The position numbers and the translations under genes were made by a program. Of a stretch of 64,000 bases of DNA, positions 60,001 to 64,000 are shown in pieces. Positions within the stretch are counted from its first letter, which is position 1, and every line of letters begins with the position of its first letter. This stretch comes from Rotaria socialis (lineage: Eukaryota > Rotifera > Eurotatoria > Philodinida > Philodinidae), in assembly GCA_905331475.1 (NCBI GenBank), contig CAJNYU010002143.1, positions 1 through 64,000 of the forward strand, written 5' to 3'. The notes below the pieces were generated by a model. That model was not told the origin of the DNA. It searched no databases and saw nothing but the letters and a program-made list of their open reading frames with translations.

Positions 60001-62402
60001 ATTCATATAAACAAAAGTATTATGAAATAAGCGATTTTATTATCAAACGAGCCACTTAAAATTAATCTTAATACAAGACATGCAAGCAATAATTTTTTAG
60101 TTGCAACCAAAATTATTCAAAAATTCACTAGGTTGAAAAAGCTGTTAAAGTAATCCCTATAGAATTCGATTTGAAGAGGGAAGGGGCAAACGAGTCCAGA
60201 TTTCTAGCCTACATATTTCAACTCTCCTTTCAGATCGTGTTTCACAATTACGCTAATTAGAGCATACTTAAATGAGACTGCTGTTTCCTCCATATTTTCA
60301 ACACAGATTATCCAAGAAAACTTAAAGTCTATGCATTACAGTCACTAGCTATCTAAGTAGGCCACCATTATAGATATAAGCATATAGGCCATAGGCTAAC
60401 TACATATCTTAGAATTAAGTCGAATTTTTAGGAAATTTCAGTTCCAATCGAACTGCGCTGATAATCTTTTTCCATCGAAGCTGCTACTTTACACTAAAAG
60501 AAATCTATCATCAGTGAAATTGTTCTATAATTCATCAACTAAAATTGTACATATCAATAAAAGTCTTACTACTATGCCAGAATTTATCAACAATAATCTA
60601 AATTTTATGTTTATCGAATTATTTCTTCAAGTTTTGTTTTGAATTATTTCCTCAATCTAACAATCGACAAATTCAATCTCAGATAAAAGATTCGCCTAGA
60701 CGAATAAAAAATTAACTTACGACATGTATTGGAATAAGAAAGTTCTTTAATAAAAATTCTTTTCTTTTTGTACTGAGCATCAAGATCCTACAACAGTCCA
60801 AGTAAAACAAACATGGTCGTATAGAGAAACCAAATAGTTGTTTAAAGTCGTATAAGAAGTTCGTCACTGTCGATCTGCGAGTATCTGCATCGTCAAGTTT
60901 ACGTAGATTTAATTTACAAACATGTACTACTCCATCGTACTCTATCATGTTGACTAATGATAATATTGCTTATTGTTCTTTCTTGTCTTCGATTGAATCT
61001 ATAAAAGTTATTAATATTGAAAAACCTCTTTTATTAAATGAAATCTTTTTACACTTATAGCTGAAAAAATAACTGTGAAATATAAATCAGATTTTTTACA
61101 GAGAATACCTGTATTCTTTTTATATTGTATTACTTTAATAAGTTTATTTTCTTGTTCTATCGTTATAATATTCATTTGTCGATAGATTTCCAGGGATTAA
61201 AAATCTGAATCTTTTGAATAAAAGTTTTGTTCAAAACTATCGAAGCCGAAAACGACATTGAAAAGCTCATTTATTCTGGTCGATGCGTTGAAAATATGTT
61301 TGAAAGTTGTAGAAGTTGAATGCTTATTAAATTAACTCAGAAATATTTTTCCTTTCAATACAATAGAATATATTATTGTATAATTAATTTTCTAGAAAAT
61401 TTACTGGTGAATCTTATGGAAAAATAAAAGATTCAATATAGATCAATGACAATGTGAGACGATATTGAGATTATAATAAGCATGGTACCGAATTTTCTAT
61501 CTAACAGCTTTTTGATATGAGAACAGTTCCTTACTTTCATTATCATAAAACAATATAAACAACATCATGAGCAAAATGAGTCGTTTCGTTAGATGAATCA
61601 GATGTTCAATCAATTATACGAGCTTTATCAATAATTAATACATAATTCTCTTCTTGAATAAAAATAAACTGAATGTATATGTGGTAATGTAAGATGCCTT
61701 GTTTGAAAATTATTTGAAAGATCAATTATTATAATATATAAGATGGTAAAATGAAAACGACCAATATATTTAAAACAATATAAAACTCTTTCAATAAGAG
61801 ATGAAAAACATAAATAGCAAGCATGAGCAAATTCAAAACCTTCATCAATAGCTAAAAAAAACCAATCTGCTAATCGATCTATTTAAGCTAATCTATAAAG
61901 AGTAATCCAATATTGAAGATTATACTTTAGTTCAAATATTGCAAATATTGATGTACACAAAATGGATTTTTCCAACCAATGAGAATCTAGCATAATAGCA
62001 GCGATTTTTTCTTTTTTCATTCGCATTCAATAACATTCATTTTGTGCTGCTTCATCAAATAAATATCTTACAATGAAAATACAAAAACAGAATTTAGTTT
62101 ACTTTTCTTGCTCAAAATCATCTATCGGACATCAAATGATTTAATGATGAAACATCTTTGTCAATATTTCACAGTTATACTAAGTTTTGTTTTTCGTTCC
62201 CATCCTCAGAACGAGAATTAACATCAGACTCATCAATTTCTACATCTAACCAAATCACCTACAGTCTATACTCGTGTTATTTTCATTTTTTGAATTTAAT
62301 AAAACAAAGTCCATGATATTTTTTTTATTCGACAATACATTTGAGCATTTTTTAAATAGAATTCTAATGTCTGTTTGATATACTATATCTTATTCAAATA
62401 TA
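57019..62402. other. Gene-poor 5.4 kb
   Basis: Contains the telomere-like repeat at 57180-57224 and little else. A minus-strand open segment at 60712-60948 (with YDGVVHVCKLNLRKLDD) has coding-like composition but no splice context or family I can name. No RNA genes seen. Confidence 0.4.
57180..57224. repeat. Telomere-like TGTGGG palindromic repeat (copy 2, inverted)
   Basis: GTGTGGGTGTGGGTGTTC, then ATCTAATATTTAT, then CCACACCCACATCC. This is the reverse complement of copy 1 with the same spacer, so the two are one dispersed element and not independent telomere scars. Confidence 0.6.
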
Positions 62403-62993
62403 CAGGATGTTTGAAAAGTAACTCCCTATCTTAAACGTTTTATTACTCTCAAACAACGAAAGATACCGTTCTGATTTTTTCATCGTTTTGAAGGATGAAA
62501 CATGGCATTTTATTCTAGATGAAACAAATCGATTGATCGTTTGAATGTCTAAGATCAAGCTCGAAGTTGGTCTAGAGAATACGTGAAAATGACTTATTAT
62601 TTTGAATAGTCAATTATTCTTATACGAGAACAGATACTATTTTTTTAATTCTTAACTTCTACGTATGGCATAATTGTAAAGGAGATACATGATATCTTCT
62701 TCTTCGCACTACAACCTTCCAAAGCAGAAAAAACAACATCCGTTGTCAATATCATTCTGGCTGTTGCTACAATGAGACTTCGGTAACAGATTGAAAATAA
62801 TGAGTCGTTTTCACGTATTCTTTAGGCCAACTTCGAGCTTGATCTTAGACATTCAAACGATCAATCGATTAGTTTCATCTAGAATAAAATGTCATGGTTC
62901 ATGCTTCAAAACGATAAAAAGTCAGAACGATATCTTTTGTTGTTTGAGACTAATAAAGAATTTAAAATAGGGAGTTACTTTTCAAACATCCTG
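62403..62993. mobile_element. 591-bp mariner-like MITE with about 210-bp TIRs
   Basis: TA-CAGGATGTTTGAAAAG..ACTCCCTAT at the left (62401) and the inverse ending ..CATCCTG-TA at 62995. Similarity of the arms extends about 210 bp on each side (62403-62612 and about 62785-62993) with scattered mismatches. CAGG(G/A)TGT..AAGTAAC ends and a TA duplication are typical of Tc1/mariner. The 170-bp centre is non-coding. Confidence 0.75.
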
Positions 62994-63177
62994 TAATACT
63001 ACATATTATAAAAGTGAAGCTCCATAATAAACGTTCTGATAAAAGAAAATGACTTGATGAACGGAACGCTCATGAACAACGAAAAAATGTTAGACGGAGT
63101 ACATGATGCATCAGTCATTCATTACAGTCTAATTTTATAACATTCATATTTATCTTGATTTCATTGTTGTCATAAGG

Positions 63178-63317
63178 CCCAAACAGACTGAAAGAACGAA
63201 AAAAAGCCAATTACCACTGAATTAATGAATCAATCGTCTAAAAAAAAGATAATTTTAGTCGAAATAAACCAATCACATTGCTTTTTTCGTTTTATTTTTT
63301 TTCGCAGTCTGTTTGGG
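63178..63317. mobile_element. 140-bp inverted-repeat element just upstream of the F-box gene
   Basis: CCCAAACAGACTG at 63178-63190 and its exact inverse CAGTCTGTTTGGG at 63305-63317. The arms continue with related A/T-rich words containing ACGAAAAAA and GCTTTTTTCG. Lies 67 bp upstream of the F-box ATG, so it may form part of its promoter. No clear target duplication. Confidence 0.55.
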
Positions 63318-63384
63318 ATCATAGACGGCAATGATGAATGCATGTATAAAATGAAACGAACAAGGTATTCGGTGTCTGACAGAC

Positions 63385-64000
63385 ATGGGCATTCCAAATA
63401 ACAATAAACTTAATATACTCAATTTACCCAATGAAATATTATTATTCATCTTCAATAAATTGAAGACGATCGATGCTCTTTATTCACTTGTGGATGTTAA
63501 TGAGCGATTCGATCGATTAATATTTGATTCGCTTCATATTCGGAATCTTGATACGACGAGTATGGTCATCAAATCATATTATAATCGTAATTTTTCAATC
63601 GACAAGAATGTTCTTTTGAGAATATCTGAAAAAATGTTACCACGAATTTATCATCAATTAAATGAGCTTATTGTTGAACAATATTCAATGGAACATATTC
63701 TTTTTGCTTTTAATTATCCTCAACTTTACTCATTATCACTTGTTAATTTCCAAGAAGAAATACTTTTTGAATGTTTAACAGGTATATTATTCATAGTTTA
63801 TTTTACTCATTAATTAATAAATTGATAAATTAGTGTAACATAAATTAATTGTCTTTATTTATTAAATGTTTAGGTGATTCAATTCTTCATCATCTCCTTA
63901 CTCAACAAATTACAGATCTTAATGTTGATGTTCCGTATAAACCAAAATCAAAAGTATCTGAAAGTCTATCAAATATATTTGCATTGATTTTATCCATATC
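63385..64000 (+). CDS. F-box protein, N-terminal part, runs off the window
   Basis: Exon 1 is 63385-63781. A 92-bp intron (63782-63873) leads to exon 2 from 63874, open to the window end. Residues about 10-50 (LNLPNEILLFIFNKL, then VDVNERFDRLI) are an F-box: L-P-x-E-(I/L) start, then a helix ending in the V-N-x-R-F pattern. The rest contains leucine-rich segments (LYSLSLVNFQEE, ITDLNVDVPYK) compatible with a C-terminal LRR-like substrate region. F-box proteins link SKP1-CUL1 ligases to substrates. Large lineage-specific families of this form occur in rotifers. Start chosen at the first ATG after a GC-richer upstream stretch. Confidence 0.8.

Noticed and set aside
60712-60948. 78-aa minus-strand frame with YDGVVHVCKLN
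   Set aside because: Looks coding and weakly recalls other conserved proteins, but no motif, splice context or second exon could be supported.

Overview
This window looks like nuclear DNA of an animal, most probably a bdelloid rotifer (Adineta/Rotaria type). It is AT-rich. Its genes are metazoan orthologues (KLHL20, STK33, UBAP1, HDDC2, Na,K-ATPase beta, lysosomal-type acid phosphatase) cut by many very short introns, mostly 45-75 bp with GT..AG ends. It also has one long intronless gene of bacterial type (PEP carboxylase-like), interstitial TGTGGG/TGTGTGGG-type repeats like the bdelloid telomere motif, and many short inverted-repeat transposons. No operon, phage, CRISPR or tRNA signal was seen. 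Exon maps below were made by eye from GT/AG borders, frame continuity and family similarity. They are not backed by transcript data.

Layout. 1-7.7 kb is a repeat-rich margin: a hAT/TTF-type transposase remnant broken by a small hAT-like MITE, G/C homopolymer hairpins, a small coiled-coil gene (3263-3613, minus), a decayed gene (4090-6307) split by a 1.4-kb hAT-like insertion with a perfect 8-bp target duplication, and a foldback-like element (6841-7671). 8.3-16.8 kb holds an STK33-like kinase (minus), an HDDC2-like 5'-deoxynucleotidase with a one-base frameshift, and a UBAP1-like ESCRT-I subunit that stops before the UBA domains. 18.9-23.6 kb is a graveyard of gene pieces, including a partial second copy of UBAP1, riddled with inverted-repeat elements. 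Among these is a curious family with CCCAGGTCGA ends whose interiors are saturated with one short palindromic word.

25.7-46.1 kb is the gene-dense part: Na,K-ATPase beta (minus), a histidine acid phosphatase with a signal peptide and a C-terminal membrane anchor (plus), a remarkable four-domain serine protease ('polyserase', minus, 30913-35189), KLHL20 (minus), a small secreted unknown, a fatty-acid-hydroxylase-family membrane enzyme, and a probable mitochondrial protein of unknown function.

47.9-50.7 kb is the intronless PEP carboxylase-like gene, the best candidate for horizontal gene transfer. 50.7-63.3 kb is nearly gene-free, with MITEs (piggyBac-like, mariner-like), telomere-like palindromes and one uncertain gene around 55.1-57.0 kb. 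An F-box gene begins at 63385 and runs off the end.

The genes are unrelated single-copy housekeeping or signalling genes and do not form a pathway. The most unusual items are the tandemly fused, GPI-anchored-looking polyserase that has recently grown by an in-gene 1,016-bp duplication, the PEPC-like gene, and the CCCAGGTCGA element family.
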